From contig DAIMDW010000003.1 in NCBI GenBank assembly GCA_036725605.1, forward strand, positions 142,864-206,863: a stretch of DNA of 64,000 nucleotides, written 5' to 3'. Numbering within the stretch: position 1 is the first letter of the stretch; each line of letters starts with the position of its first letter. The notes below the pieces were generated by a model. That model was not told the origin of the DNA, did no database searches, and saw only the letters and a program-made list of their open reading frames with translations. This stretch comes from CALBTQ01 sp036725605 (GTDB lineage Bacteria > Lernaellota > Lernaellaia > Lernaellales > Lernaellaceae). The position numbers and the translations under genes are program-made. Shown one piece after another: positions 18,624-27,909 of this stretch.

Positions 18624-19576
18624 AGCATCGAGTGGCGATCGTCCCATGTTCTTCTTACTCCGCCGCCGAAGTCACGCAGGCATTGCGCCAAGGATTGGAT
18701 CTGCTCGGCGGAGTGGAACAGTTTCTCGGCGACGGAAAACGCCTGCTCGTCAAACCGAACTTATTCGCCGCCGTCAAACCGGAAAGCGCTTTAAGCACGC
18801 ACCCGGCGATGATCGGCGCGATGATTTCCCTACTCAACGAGTGCGGCGCGCAGGTGCTGGTGGGCGACAATCCCGTGTTCGGATTCTCGCGCCTGACCTA
18901 CCGGCGCACCGGCATGCTTTCCGCGTTGCCGGGGAAAAACGCCCGCGCGGTTTCGCTGAAGGATACCGCGTTCCGTTCGGTCGACAACGGCCGCGTCATC
19001 GACGGCCTTCTTGTGTCGCGATTGTTGAACGACGTCTCGGCCGTCATTTCGTTGCCCAAGCTCAAGGCGCACAATTTAATGGGCATGTCGGGCGCGGTGA
19101 AAAACAACTACGGGCTGGTGCACGGCGGCGGGATTCGCAAACGGTTGCATTTACGCTTTCCGGTTCCCGACGATTTCGCGCGCATGCTGCTGGATCTCGA
19201 CGAACTCATTGCGCCCAACTTGTACGTCGTGGATGCGATCGTGGCGTCCGACGGGCACGGGCCGCGCTTCGGCAAACCGCGACACGTCGGGGCGATCGTG
19301 CTGGGCACGTCGGCGGTGGCCGTCGACTTCGTGCTGGCCGATCTGATCGGCATGCCGCCGGAGAAGGTCGTCACCTTGCGCGTTGCGATGCAAGAAACGG
19401 CGTGGCGGCAACCGGCGGAAGCGATCGAGACGGTCGGCGCATCGGTGGCGGATTTGCGCTGCGTCGATTTCAATCATCCGCCGGGCGGTGGCGGCATCGT
19501 CTCGGTTCTGCCCGCGCCGTTGCAGCAATGGTTAATTCGCCGTTCGCAGAAATTGATCGAGCGTCGCCATGGATAA
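18620..19576 (+). CDS. DUF362-domain protein
   Basis: This 318-aa protein has the DUF362 pattern: KRLLVKPNL near residue 40, STHPAMIGAMI, VLVGDNPVFGFSR, then ISLPKLKAHNLMGMSGAVKNNYGLV and VVDAIVASDGHGPRFGKPRH, and GTSAVAVDFVLADLIGM toward the end. Many DUF362 proteins carry a ferredoxin-like CxxCxxC cluster. This one has only three scattered Cys and no such motif, so it is the bare domain. The function of the family is not settled. It overlaps the upstream radical SAM gene by four bases and the downstream one by eight, which argues for a joint role. Confidence 0.85.
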   Translation: MKHRVAIVPCSSYSAAEVTQALRQGLDLLGGVEQFLGDGKRLLVKPNLFAAVKPESALSTHPAMIGAMISLLNECGAQVLVGDNPVFGFSRLTYRRTGMLSALPGKNARAVSLKDTAFRSVDNGRVIDGLLVSRLLNDVSAVISLPKLKAHNLMGMSGAVKNNYGLVHGGGIRKRLHLRFPVPDDFARMLLDLDELIAPNLYVVDAIVASDGHGPRFGKPRHVGAIVLGTSAVAVDFVLADLIGMPPEKVVTLRVAMQETAWRQPAEAIETVGASVADLRCVDFNHPPGGGGIVSVLPAPLQQWLIRRSQKLIERRHG

Positions 19577-20564
19577 ACTGCCTCGCTATTCATCGCTGAC
19601 GATCAAACGCTTGTTGCGCTCGTTCGACCTTCTCCGCCGTTACGGCACGGCCCGCAAGATCGACAATCTGTTGCGCGCGGAGCTTTCCTATCGCCGGCGC
19701 GAAGTCGAGGTGCGCCACCTGCCCTACCTGTTTCGCGCCGACCCGACAACACGCTGCACGTTGGGTTGCCCTTATTGCTGGCGCAGCCAAAAACCGCCGC
19801 TGCCGCCCGTCGATTTGTCGCCGGAGACGTTCGCGGCCGGCTTTGCGCCCTTCGCCTCAACCTGCTTGCTGGTCGGATTCCAGATGTTCGGCGAGCCGAC
19901 GCTCAATCCGGCATTGCCGGAAATGATCGAATACGCACACCGCGCCGGCGCGGCCACGTACGTCTCGACCAACCTGCAGATGCCGCAACACGAGACGATC
20001 GATCGTCTACTCGACAGCGGTCTGGATCTGCTGACCGTCGCGGTTGACGGAGCCAACGAGGCGACCTATCGGCGAATGAAGCCCGGCGGCGATTTTGCTC
20101 TGCTGAACGACAATCTTCAATATTTGTTCGACCGCAAGCAACAAACGAAAGCCGACACGCACATCGGCATTCAGGTATTGGTGACCGCGGTCAACGAACC
20201 CGAACTGCCGGCCATCGGTGCGCTGGCCCGCAAATTGGGTGTCGATTATTTCGACCTGAAACCGACCGCCTTGTTGCCCGATTCCTCATGGCTGCCGCGC
20301 GACAAGCGATATCGTTTCGACACGTACCGCAAACGCAACGCCGCCTGCGCCTTTCCCTGGACCAACCTCACGCTATTGGCTGACGGCAACTTCTTTCCTT
20401 GCTGCGCCCATCCGGGGCTGTTTCACTTGGGCACGCTCGGCAACCGCAACGCCGGAGAAATCTTCAACAGTCCGCCGCTGCAAGGCATCCGCCGCCAAAT
20501 CAAAACAGGCCAATTGACGGGCCTGTGCGTCGGCTGCGAATTGAACAATGCTCCCCGTTTTTAA
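19569..20564 (+). CDS. radical SAM/SPASM-domain protein
   Basis: This is a 331-aa protein without a B12 domain. The cluster motif is CTLGCPYC (C63, C67, C70) followed by W-R-S. FQMFGEPTLNP takes the place of the GGE motif, and VAVDGANEATYRRM lies in the barrel. The C-terminal SPASM-like region has NAACAFPW, PCCAHPG and LCVGCEL, enough Cys for at least one auxiliary iron-sulfur cluster. SPASM enzymes often modify peptides, but here no precursor peptide gene lies nearby, so a lipid, sugar or small-molecule substrate is as likely. It overlaps DUF362 by eight bases. Confidence 0.85.
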   Translation: MDKLPRYSSLTIKRLLRSFDLLRRYGTARKIDNLLRAELSYRRREVEVRHLPYLFRADPTTRCTLGCPYCWRSQKPPLPPVDLSPETFAAGFAPFASTCLLVGFQMFGEPTLNPALPEMIEYAHRAGAATYVSTNLQMPQHETIDRLLDSGLDLLTVAVDGANEATYRRMKPGGDFALLNDNLQYLFDRKQQTKADTHIGIQVLVTAVNEPELPAIGALARKLGVDYFDLKPTALLPDSSWLPRDKRYRFDTYRKRNAACAFPWTNLTLLADGNFFPCCAHPGLFHLGTLGNRNAGEIFNSPPLQGIRRQIKTGQLTGLCVGCELNNAPRF

Positions 20565-20606
20565 AGTGTGTTACAATCGCTTGAATTATTGATAGGCGTG
20601 GAACCG

Positions 20607-22001
20607 GTGAACGTTTTTTTGATCCAGGCATCGATTTTTTCCCCGGAAACCGAGCGGAGCATGCCGCTGGGAATCATGTATCTGGCTGCCCATCTGCGCG
20701 AGCGTTTCGCCTGCCGGGTGGGAATTTTCGACATGCAATTGAAAGTGCGCAACACCGAACCGGTTCTGGCGGCAATCGAAAAATTCGGCCCCGATTTGAT
20801 CGGCATCAGCGGCATGGCGCTGGACATGGCGGTCATGAACGAGGTCGCTCGCCGTTGCAAGGAGCGCTTTCCGTCGATTCCGCTGATCGTTGGCGGCGTG
20901 CATGCGACCAACACACCGGCCAAGATTTTTGCGGAGCCGGCCTACGATTATTTGATTCGCGGCGAGGGAGAGCATGCCTTCGGGGCGTTCATCGAGCATC
21001 TGCGCGGCCGGCGGGAAATCACCGACGTGCCGAACCTGATGTACCGCGACAACGGCGATGTGCGCGAAAATCCCCAATTGCCTTTCGAAACCGAGCTCGA
21101 TCAATTTTCATTTCCGGCCTACGATTTGATCGACCTGCCGGCTTACCATCGTATTCCCCGTTGCGGAATCATCTACGCCCATCCGCGTTATGCGGCAATC
21201 ATCACCAGTCGCGGCTGCCCGTACCATTGCGGTTATTGTCATAAAATACACGGTGATCGCTGGCGGCCACGCAGCGCGGAAAACGTTGTTGAGGAGATGA
21301 TCGAATTACGCGCCAAATACGACGTCGGCGAGTTCATCATCATGGACGACATGTTCAACCTCTCCGCCGAGCGCTGCAATCGGATCGCCGAATTGATCAT
21401 CGCCGAGAAGCTCAACATTCGGTTGAGTTTTCCCATCGGTTTGCGCGGCGACATCATGCAAGAAGAGACCGTACGCCTATTGAAGCGAGCGGGCATGTAT
21501 CGCTGCATGTATGCGGTGGAAACGGCCAGCCCACGGCTGCAGAAGCTGATCCGCAAAAACAACAACCTGGAGAAACTGCGCCACATCATCGAGTATACGC
21601 GCCGACAGGGAGTGATGGTGCACGGTTCGTTCATGCTCGGCTTTCCCACCGAAAGCGAGGAGGAGGCGCGCGCCACGGTAAATTGGGCGGTCGCCTCGGC
21701 GCTGCACACTGCCGCGTTCTACCGCGTCATTCCCTACGAAGGAACGATGATGGCCAATCTGCTGCGCGAATCCGGCGTTCTGCTGCAAGCCGATCCGAGC
21801 GATTTGGAATATCACAAATCCGATAAAATCAACGCCTCGCCGATGCCGGACAAGACGCTGTCCGCCATTCGGCGCAGCGCCTATCGTCGTTTTTATTTGT
21901 CGCCGAAACGGTTGTGGAACATCGTTCGCGCCCTGCCCAATCGCCGCCATCTGCTGCCGCGGCTCGCGTTGCATTGGGTGCGGCGCGCGTTGGTGTATTG
22001 A
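20607..22001 (+). CDS. B12-binding-type radical SAM protein (RS5)
   Basis: This is a 464-aa protein read from the GTG at 20607, where the domain starts (NVFLIQASI). Longer reads would add residues without similarity to relatives. Its N-terminal domain has VGGVHATNTPAK and IRGEGEHAFGA. The cluster motif is RGCPYHCGYC (C204, C208, C211), followed by IIMDDMFNLSAERC and YAVETASPRLQ. The tail reads YRRFYLSPKRLWNIVRAL with a basic end. It matches its downstream neighbour RS6 along its whole length, with cluster Cys at identical positions, so the pair is a tandem duplication. Its stop codon overlaps the ribosome-binding site of RS6. Confidence 0.84.
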   Translation: MNVFLIQASIFSPETERSMPLGIMYLAAHLRERFACRVGIFDMQLKVRNTEPVLAAIEKFGPDLIGISGMALDMAVMNEVARRCKERFPSIPLIVGGVHATNTPAKIFAEPAYDYLIRGEGEHAFGAFIEHLRGRREITDVPNLMYRDNGDVRENPQLPFETELDQFSFPAYDLIDLPAYHRIPRCGIIYAHPRYAAIITSRGCPYHCGYCHKIHGDRWRPRSAENVVEEMIELRAKYDVGEFIIMDDMFNLSAERCNRIAELIIAEKLNIRLSFPIGLRGDIMQEETVRLLKRAGMYRCMYAVETASPRLQKLIRKNNNLEKLRHIIEYTRRQGVMVHGSFMLGFPTESEEEARATVNWAVASALHTAAFYRVIPYEGTMMANLLRESGVLLQADPSDLEYHKSDKINASPMPDKTLSAIRRSAYRRFYLSPKRLWNIVRALPNRRHLLPRLALHWVRRALVY

Positions 22002-22012
22002 AGGAGGCGGCG

Positions 22013-23404
22013 GTGCGCGTGCAATTCATCCAAGCGGCCGTTCATTACACACACGTGGAGCGCGCGCAACCGCTGGCCCTGGCGCGCCTGGCCGCCGTGC
22101 TGCGCCGGGAACGTAACGATCAAGTCGCGCTGTACGACATGCGTTTGGATTGGAAAAATTTCGTGCGACCGCTGCAGGTCTGCCAATCGTTTCATCCCGA
22201 TGTGGTCGGCATCAGCGCGCATGGCGTCGACGCGCCCGCGATGTACCGCCTGGCCGCCGCCATCAAAGAAGAACTCCCGGCGACCAAGATCATCGCCGGC
22301 GGCATTCACGCCACCACCTACTGGCGCGAAGCGGCAGCGAATCCGCACATCGATTACGTCGTCATCGGCGAAGGCGAACACACCCTGGGCGAGTTGCTCA
22401 CCGCCATCGAGACCGACGGCGATCCCCAAGCGATTCCCGGTCTGGCGTTTCGTCGCAACGGCGAAGTGCATCGTTGTGCCGAACGCGCCTTTGAAACCGA
22501 CTTGGATCGTTTCCCGTTTCCCGCGTGGGACCTGGTCGATTTTGACGCTTACGGTCGCTTTCAGCGAATCGGCTTGATTTACAAACATCACCGCTACGTC
22601 AATGTGGAAACGGCGCGCGGTTGTCCATATCATTGCGCCTGGTGCCACCGTTCGATGGGCGGAGTGCCTCGGATGCATTCGGCGGACTATGTGCTCTCGA
22701 TGTTCGCACAACTGCATGACGAATACGGCCTGCGCGACTTCATGATCATCGACGATTTGTTCAACTTCAGCACTGAGCGGGTGGAGGCGATCTGCGAAGG
22801 CATCATCGAGCGCCGCTGGAACATCGGCATCACCATTCCCATCGGTTTTCGCGCCGACCTGGCGACCGACCGTCAAATCGAGTTGCTGGCGCGCGCCGGC
22901 GTCTATCGCATCATGGTGGCCATTGAAACCGCTTCGCCGCGCCTGCAACGCGAAATGGGCAAACGGCTGAACCTGGAGCGAACGCGGGAGGTCATCGCCC
23001 TCGCCCGTCGTCACGGCATTTCCGTGCACGGCAATTTGATCCTGGGCTTGCCGGATGAAACCGAGCAGGAAATGCGAACCACCATTCGGTACGCCACCAC
23101 CTCGAAGCTGGACACTTTCGGTCTTTATCGCGCGGTGCCTTTCCAGGGCACGCGGCTGTATGAGGAGGCGAGAGAAAAGGGCTTGCCCGTGCCGGAAGGC
23201 GAAAATTTTTTCTCCTTCTGGGAGTCGGAACTCAACCTCAGTCCGGTGCCGCTACGCCGGATCAATCGCCTTTGCAAAACGGCGATTCCCTATTTCTATT
23301 TTCGCCCGGGACGGCTGTTCCGCCTACTGTTCAAGCTGCCGCATTCGTTCCGACAGTTCCCTTACCTAGTTTGGTTTTTCCTGAAAAAAATCATATCCTG
23401 GTAA
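22013..23404 (+). CDS. B12-binding-type radical SAM protein (RS6), tandem paralog of RS5
   Basis: This is a 463-aa protein. The GTG at 22013 is fixed by AAGGAGG at 22001-22007, five bases upstream. N-terminal marks are IAGGIHATTYW and VIGEGEHTLGE. The cluster motif is RGCPYHCAWC (C204, C208, C211), followed by IIDDLFNFSTERV and VAIETASPRLQ, lining up with RS5. The C-terminus has YFYFRPGRLFRLLFKL and a strongly hydrophobic final helix (LVWFFLKKIISW) that could sit in or on the membrane. The retained duplicates may act at successive positions of one substrate; this is inference. Confidence 0.85.
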   Translation: MRVQFIQAAVHYTHVERAQPLALARLAAVLRRERNDQVALYDMRLDWKNFVRPLQVCQSFHPDVVGISAHGVDAPAMYRLAAAIKEELPATKIIAGGIHATTYWREAAANPHIDYVVIGEGEHTLGELLTAIETDGDPQAIPGLAFRRNGEVHRCAERAFETDLDRFPFPAWDLVDFDAYGRFQRIGLIYKHHRYVNVETARGCPYHCAWCHRSMGGVPRMHSADYVLSMFAQLHDEYGLRDFMIIDDLFNFSTERVEAICEGIIERRWNIGITIPIGFRADLATDRQIELLARAGVYRIMVAIETASPRLQREMGKRLNLERTREVIALARRHGISVHGNLILGLPDETEQEMRTTIRYATTSKLDTFGLYRAVPFQGTRLYEEAREKGLPVPEGENFFSFWESELNLSPVPLRRINRLCKTAIPYFYFRPGRLFRLLFKLPHSFRQFPYLVWFFLKKIISW

Positions 23405-23438
23405 AGATCAATAAATCGGCGGGGCGTTTGAAGCGACG

Positions 23439-25076
23439 ATGGAGAGCACCCAAAATTCAGAGAAGCGCGCAACGCGACTGATCGGAGCGATTCTGGTCGG
23501 ATTGATCACCATCGCTTTCGGCGTCGTCGCCGCCGTTCTGCTGCGCGCCAAATGGAACAACTACGATCCGTTCCTTCTCGATTTCGCCAAAACGGCTCGT
23601 TTTTACGAAGCGCTGCTTCAGCGAGTTCCCTACGAATATCCACCGGCGCTGTACGCCTACTTCTATTCGGCTTTTCATATTTTAATGGTGCCGATATACG
23701 CGCTCACCAGATCGATTTTCGTTATTTTCGTCACGCATCTGTTGGGATTCACTTTGGCGATCCCCGTGCTTTACCTGATCGCCCGCCGGCACTTGCCCGG
23801 CATCGCCCTGCCCTTGGCCATGGTCGTGGGCTACACGCTCAATCCCACGCTCGACATCATGACGATTGCGCTGTTGCGCATCGAGTCGCTGTGGGTGCTT
23901 TGCTTTTTGCTCGCCGTCTATTGCTTTGACAGCGGTAGGCAACGCCTGGGTTTGATAGTCGCGGTCATCGGCTGTCTGCTGCGCATCGACGGCATTCCGA
24001 TTTTCATACTCTGGGGCGCCTTGCTTTGGTCGCGCGACCAAAAAGCGCTCGGCAAAGCGCTGATGAAGCGCAGCATTCTTGTCCTGGGCTTGTTGCTGAC
24101 CGGCATTCTCATTTTTCGCCTTGTCAGCGGCGTCTCGCCCAACGCCGACGTGGCGCACATGGCCGACTTCGATCGGCAGGCCGGGGGCGCGTTCTCGCAG
24201 TATTCTCGGCGAATGATCGCGGTTTTCACGCAGCCGCAATCCTACGCCAATCTGACAATGGTCTTTCAATTTCTGCTGCTGCCCTTGTTGGCGCCGCTGA
24301 CGTTGGTTCCGTTGACGATCAACGTACTGTACATCGTCATCAGTTCACAGAGCTTCGCCGCCATGCCGCTGGTCCAGGCGGTGTTGTCGCCGGGAAATTT
24401 CCTCGTTCCCTTCCTTCATCCGAACGACACGTTTTTGTTGGCCGTGTTTTTCGTCGCGTCGGTTTACGGACTCAAACGGCTGACAACGTGGATAAAAACC
24501 GATCGCATGAGAGGCGTTTTGGCCGCCGTGTTGATCGGCGGGTTCTTCGCCATTCATTGGTTTTTCGCGACGCCGGAATTGGGGCCGGTACCGCTGACGC
24601 GATCGTTCAATTATGATTATTATCGCATGACTTCCCATGCACGGTCGGCGCACGAGTCGCTGGCCGCTTTGCCGATGCACGAAGCGGGGCTGATCCAATC
24701 GAGCTTCGCCGAACGCAACTGGCAACGGCCGCGCGCACGGGAAATTTATCCGACAACGCTTCCGGATGCCGCCACTCAATACATCCTGATGGACCTTTTC
24801 GCTTACAGCACGACCATGAGCAAACCGCAATTGCTGGCCTATGCCCGGACCATGCTGACCAATGGGGAATTTCGCGTCGAGTCTTTCGCGGATGGCATTT
24901 TGTATTTGCGCCGGGGCACGCCCGGATTGGAAAATGCCGCGGTACTGGAGGCCATCGCCGCTCATGAAAACCAATGGGCGAACAATTTCACCAATCCGTA
25001 TCGCTTCGGCGAATTAACGCGTGAAGAGGCGCTTGCGCGCACTTTTTCGCCGACCATGTTGCCGGAGAATCCCTGA
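23439..25076 (+). CDS. DUF2079-like polytopic membrane protein
   Basis: This 545-aa protein has one N-terminal hydrophobic segment (about 14-36), a loop with YDPFLLDFAKTARF, then eight or more hydrophobic spans to about 375, and a soluble C-terminal domain. The early loop with an acidic residue and the VVGYTLNPTLDIMTIALLRIESLW stretch recall DUF2079, a family related in shape to GT-C glycosyltransferases. Activity is not established. It follows RS6 by 34 bases and precedes a radical SAM gene by 31, and is therefore likely cotranscribed with them. A role in moving or glycosylating the product of the radical SAM enzymes is inference. Confidence 0.6.
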   Translation: MESTQNSEKRATRLIGAILVGLITIAFGVVAAVLLRAKWNNYDPFLLDFAKTARFYEALLQRVPYEYPPALYAYFYSAFHILMVPIYALTRSIFVIFVTHLLGFTLAIPVLYLIARRHLPGIALPLAMVVGYTLNPTLDIMTIALLRIESLWVLCFLLAVYCFDSGRQRLGLIVAVIGCLLRIDGIPIFILWGALLWSRDQKALGKALMKRSILVLGLLLTGILIFRLVSGVSPNADVAHMADFDRQAGGAFSQYSRRMIAVFTQPQSYANLTMVFQFLLLPLLAPLTLVPLTINVLYIVISSQSFAAMPLVQAVLSPGNFLVPFLHPNDTFLLAVFFVASVYGLKRLTTWIKTDRMRGVLAAVLIGGFFAIHWFFATPELGPVPLTRSFNYDYYRMTSHARSAHESLAALPMHEAGLIQSSFAERNWQRPRAREIYPTTLPDAATQYILMDLFAYSTTMSKPQLLAYARTMLTNGEFRVESFADGILYLRRGTPGLENAAVLEAIAAHENQWANNFTNPYRFGELTREEALARTFSPTMLPENP

Positions 25077-25107
25077 TGCAACGTCACGCTCACCATGCGG
25101 TGCGGCC

Positions 25108-26202
25108 ATGAATTACCGCCGCCTCTACAATCGCCTGATGACTCATTACGGGCGTTTGCTGGCGAAGACCTCGGCGAGCGGTTGGGCGCCGTTTCCGCCG
25201 GTGGTCAGTTGCATCATTACCTACGAGTGCAACCTCGCCTGCCCGTTTTGTTTCGTCGAACACGATTGGAACAAACAATCCGTCGCCACGCTCACCGTCG
25301 GGCAATGGCGGAGGATCTTCGACCAGATCCCTTCCCGCTCGACGATCAACCTCACCGGCGGCGAGGTGTTTTGCCATCCGCAATTTTTCGATCTTCTGCG
25401 CGAAGCGACCGCTAGTCACCGGGTAACCCTGGTCACCAATGGAACGACGCTCGACGAAAACACCGTGCACGAATTGGTCGCTTGCGGCGCGAAGCGTACG
25501 GGCGGCAAAGGATTGCTGCAGATCGGCGTTTCGGTAAACGAACCATTGCGCGACGCGGATGAAGTGCATCGGATTGTCGCCCGAAAAAACGAGGTATTGG
25601 CGCGGCTGGATCAAGAACGGAAACGCCGGCAAAAGCGAGGATTGCATATTGATCTGAAAGTGCTGATCCGCGAGGAAACGGCCGCCCATCTGCCGCTGTT
25701 CGTGGAAGCGGTGAACGATTCCTATCCCGACACGCTCACGTTTCAAATGATGTTCTTGTTCAACCTCGCTTGCTTCATGAACATCGATCCGACCGACACG
25801 GCGCGCATCGAAGAGCTGCGCGATTACCGCAAGCAAGCGCCGCGCAAATTGTCCTTTGCCAAACAAAACGAATTGGCCGCCTCGTTGCAGGCGATAAAAA
25901 CGCTGCCGCCGGCAATGCAAAACCGCATCGGTTTTCTGCCCGCTTTGTCCACCGACGCCTATTTGCGCCACTACGCCGACATTGACCGCACCGGGGATTA
26001 CCACTGCTACAATCCCTGGACGCACCTCATGATCGACCCGCACGGCGTCGCCTTCCAGTGCCTCAATCCACAGGGGATCGATCTGCAAAAAGTTTCGCTG
26101 CCGACCGCCTGGAACAGCCCCGGCTTTCGGGAGTTTCGTCGCCGGATGACCGGCAATCGTCCCTTTCCCATTTGCGCCGGATGTTGCTTTCTATCGGAAT
26201 GA
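25108..26202 (+). CDS. radical SAM protein with short C-terminal Cys-rich (twitch/SPASM-like) domain
   Basis: This is a 364-aa protein. The ATG at 25108 places the cluster motif CNLACPFC at C41, C45 and C48. An NLTGGEVFCHPQF stretch is the GGE motif. The barrel includes VTLVTNGTTLDE, then a long Lys/Arg-rich segment (KNEVLARLDQERKRRQK). The C-terminal part has YHCYNPWTHLMIDPHG, FQCLNPQG and PICAGCCF, which could bind an auxiliary cluster. No strong ribosome-binding site is visible, suggesting coupling to the upstream membrane-protein gene. It is not B12-dependent by sequence. Substrate unknown. Confidence 0.82.
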   Translation: MNYRRLYNRLMTHYGRLLAKTSASGWAPFPPVVSCIITYECNLACPFCFVEHDWNKQSVATLTVGQWRRIFDQIPSRSTINLTGGEVFCHPQFFDLLREATASHRVTLVTNGTTLDENTVHELVACGAKRTGGKGLLQIGVSVNEPLRDADEVHRIVARKNEVLARLDQERKRRQKRGLHIDLKVLIREETAAHLPLFVEAVNDSYPDTLTFQMMFLFNLACFMNIDPTDTARIEELRDYRKQAPRKLSFAKQNELAASLQAIKTLPPAMQNRIGFLPALSTDAYLRHYADIDRTGDYHCYNPWTHLMIDPHGVAFQCLNPQGIDLQKVSLPTAWNSPGFREFRRRMTGNRPFPICAGCCFLSE

Positions 26203-26298
26203 GATCGCCGAAATAATCGGCCGGCGCATCATTCGGTCGCTGGACAGTCCTCGGCAGATCATGTCTAATCGTTGCACCAACCACTTACCGGAGACGCG

Positions 26299-27900
26299 AT
26301 GACCCCCCGCTTGCAGACCCTGCGTCAAGCGATTCACTGGCAAGGTCCGGGGTGGTTTGTCGGTATTGTCGCCGTTTATTTCGTCGGCTGGACACCGTTG
26401 TTGGCGCAATTGGTGGTCAACGACGGGCGGTCGCCGCTATTGGTCGGGGCGGCGTTTCTCGCGCTTTTCGTCGGCGTTTTGTGGCTCAATCAGCGCGCCC
26501 CTCGCTGGCTGCACATCGCTTTGTTGATTCCCTATTACCTTGTACTGCTCACGTTTCATGTGGTTTTCGGCTACCTGGCGCGATGGATGGATCCAACCTA
26601 CTTCCTGATCTCGCTGATAATCTCTTTGTCGTTGTTGATCCCGATTTTCGGTCGCCGGTTTCGCCCGATCATTTTGGTCATCGGTTTCGTACTTGCCGCA
26701 TTGATTGCCTCGCTCGACGCGCGGGCGGTCGGCGGCTGGCTGTTCGTTGCCGGTCTGGCGACCATCCCCCTGGGCGCCTGGTTCATGATTTGGCTCTGTC
26801 GCGCCGATCGCCTCAAACACGTTTCCAGTGCGGCGCTCGTCTTCTTTTTGTTCAGCTTGATGATCTATCCGCGCGGCGGAGTGAATTACAAATTCATTTT
26901 TCCCGGGCACGTGGCCCAAGTGTTGGCGCAGCCGGGCATCGAGGCGATTTACGATTATCGCGATCCGGCAAACGCGGAGCGTATGTGCTCGCAGGTGATG
27001 TACTTGGCGCGAGCGCCGGAATCATCGTTGTTCATCGGCGGTCCACAAAATCCCTGCCGGCATCTGCTGCGCATCGATGAGCGCAATCTCGCGTCCACCA
27101 AACGGCTGGATATTTTCGGGCGCGGCAACGACAACATCGTTTTCGATCCGCAAGACGCGAACTTGTTTTACATCGGCACCGTGGATGAAATTCTGCGCTG
27201 TTCCGTTGAACCGTTCCAGGTCCTTGAACGGTATAAACTCAAGGAATCGATTCACAACCTGAATTTTTTGCATTACGACCCGACGGAGGATCGCCTCTTT
27301 GTTTCCTACGATTTCGCGCCGGCCGTGTCGATTCTCGATCGCGCCACCTTGAATCAGATTGCCACGATTCCCTGCCCCGACAATGCGCGTACTCACGATC
27401 TGTGGTTCGATCCGCCCGTCGAACAGGTGATGGTCAGCAGCACTTTTTTCTTCGGTTGGCGGGTGGATACATACGATCTGAAAACATTGGCGCACAAAAA
27501 CGCCTACCGCTGGCCGTGGGACATCGGCTTTCACTTCACGACGGTCGATCCGCGCTACCGCCGCGCCTTCCTGGGCTCCACCGCCACGGGAGAACTGCGC
27601 ATTTTGAATCTGGACACCTTGGCTTGGGAAAAATCGTTGCAGCTTGAGCCGGGCTTACGCAATCACAATTTCGACCGGCAACGCGGGCTGGCGTTGGTCG
27701 GCAATTACTTCAAGGGAATCCTGCATGTGATCGACTCGCGCACGCTCACCGAAATCGGCCGGCTTTACCTGGGTCCGCGTTTGCGTTGGGTGCAGATCGA
27801 CGAGCAAACCGGCGAATGGTATTGCACCAGCGGTGCGGGCGGTTTCCGTATCATTCCGGAAAAGGCGTTGAACTTGCCCACATCGATGGACGATCAATGA
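26299..27900 (+). CDS. membrane protein with N-terminal TM domain and C-terminal beta-propeller (YncE-like)
   Basis: This is a 533-aa protein whose start is supported by GGAGA four bases before the ATG. Residues about 15-190 contain five to seven hydrophobic spans. The remainder (about 210-525) reads as repeated blades with short D-x-x-T-L turns (RIDERNLASTKRL, SILDRATLNQI, HVIDSRTLTEIG), as in YncE/lactonase-type propellers. Propeller proteins of this sort are usually binding or scaffold modules facing the periplasm. A second protein of the same build lies at 48868-50358, also beside radical SAM genes. It ends the ten-gene run, and the next gene is convergent nine bases later. Confidence 0.7.
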   Translation: MTPRLQTLRQAIHWQGPGWFVGIVAVYFVGWTPLLAQLVVNDGRSPLLVGAAFLALFVGVLWLNQRAPRWLHIALLIPYYLVLLTFHVVFGYLARWMDPTYFLISLIISLSLLIPIFGRRFRPIILVIGFVLAALIASLDARAVGGWLFVAGLATIPLGAWFMIWLCRADRLKHVSSAALVFFLFSLMIYPRGGVNYKFIFPGHVAQVLAQPGIEAIYDYRDPANAERMCSQVMYLARAPESSLFIGGPQNPCRHLLRIDERNLASTKRLDIFGRGNDNIVFDPQDANLFYIGTVDEILRCSVEPFQVLERYKLKESIHNLNFLHYDPTEDRLFVSYDFAPAVSILDRATLNQIATIPCPDNARTHDLWFDPPVEQVMVSSTFFFGWRVDTYDLKTLAHKNAYRWPWDIGFHFTTVDPRYRRAFLGSTATGELRILNLDTLAWEKSLQLEPGLRNHNFDRQRGLALVGNYFKGILHVIDSRTLTEIGRLYLGPRLRWVQIDEQTGEWYCTSGAGGFRIIPEKALNLPTSMDDQ

Positions 27901-27909
27901 AACGATGGA

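Noticed and set aside
15769..27900. Ribosomal-peptide (RiPP) cluster reading of the SPASM genes
   Set aside because: No small precursor-peptide gene, RRE domain or peptidase lies in the run, and all gaps are under about 100 bases and accounted for.
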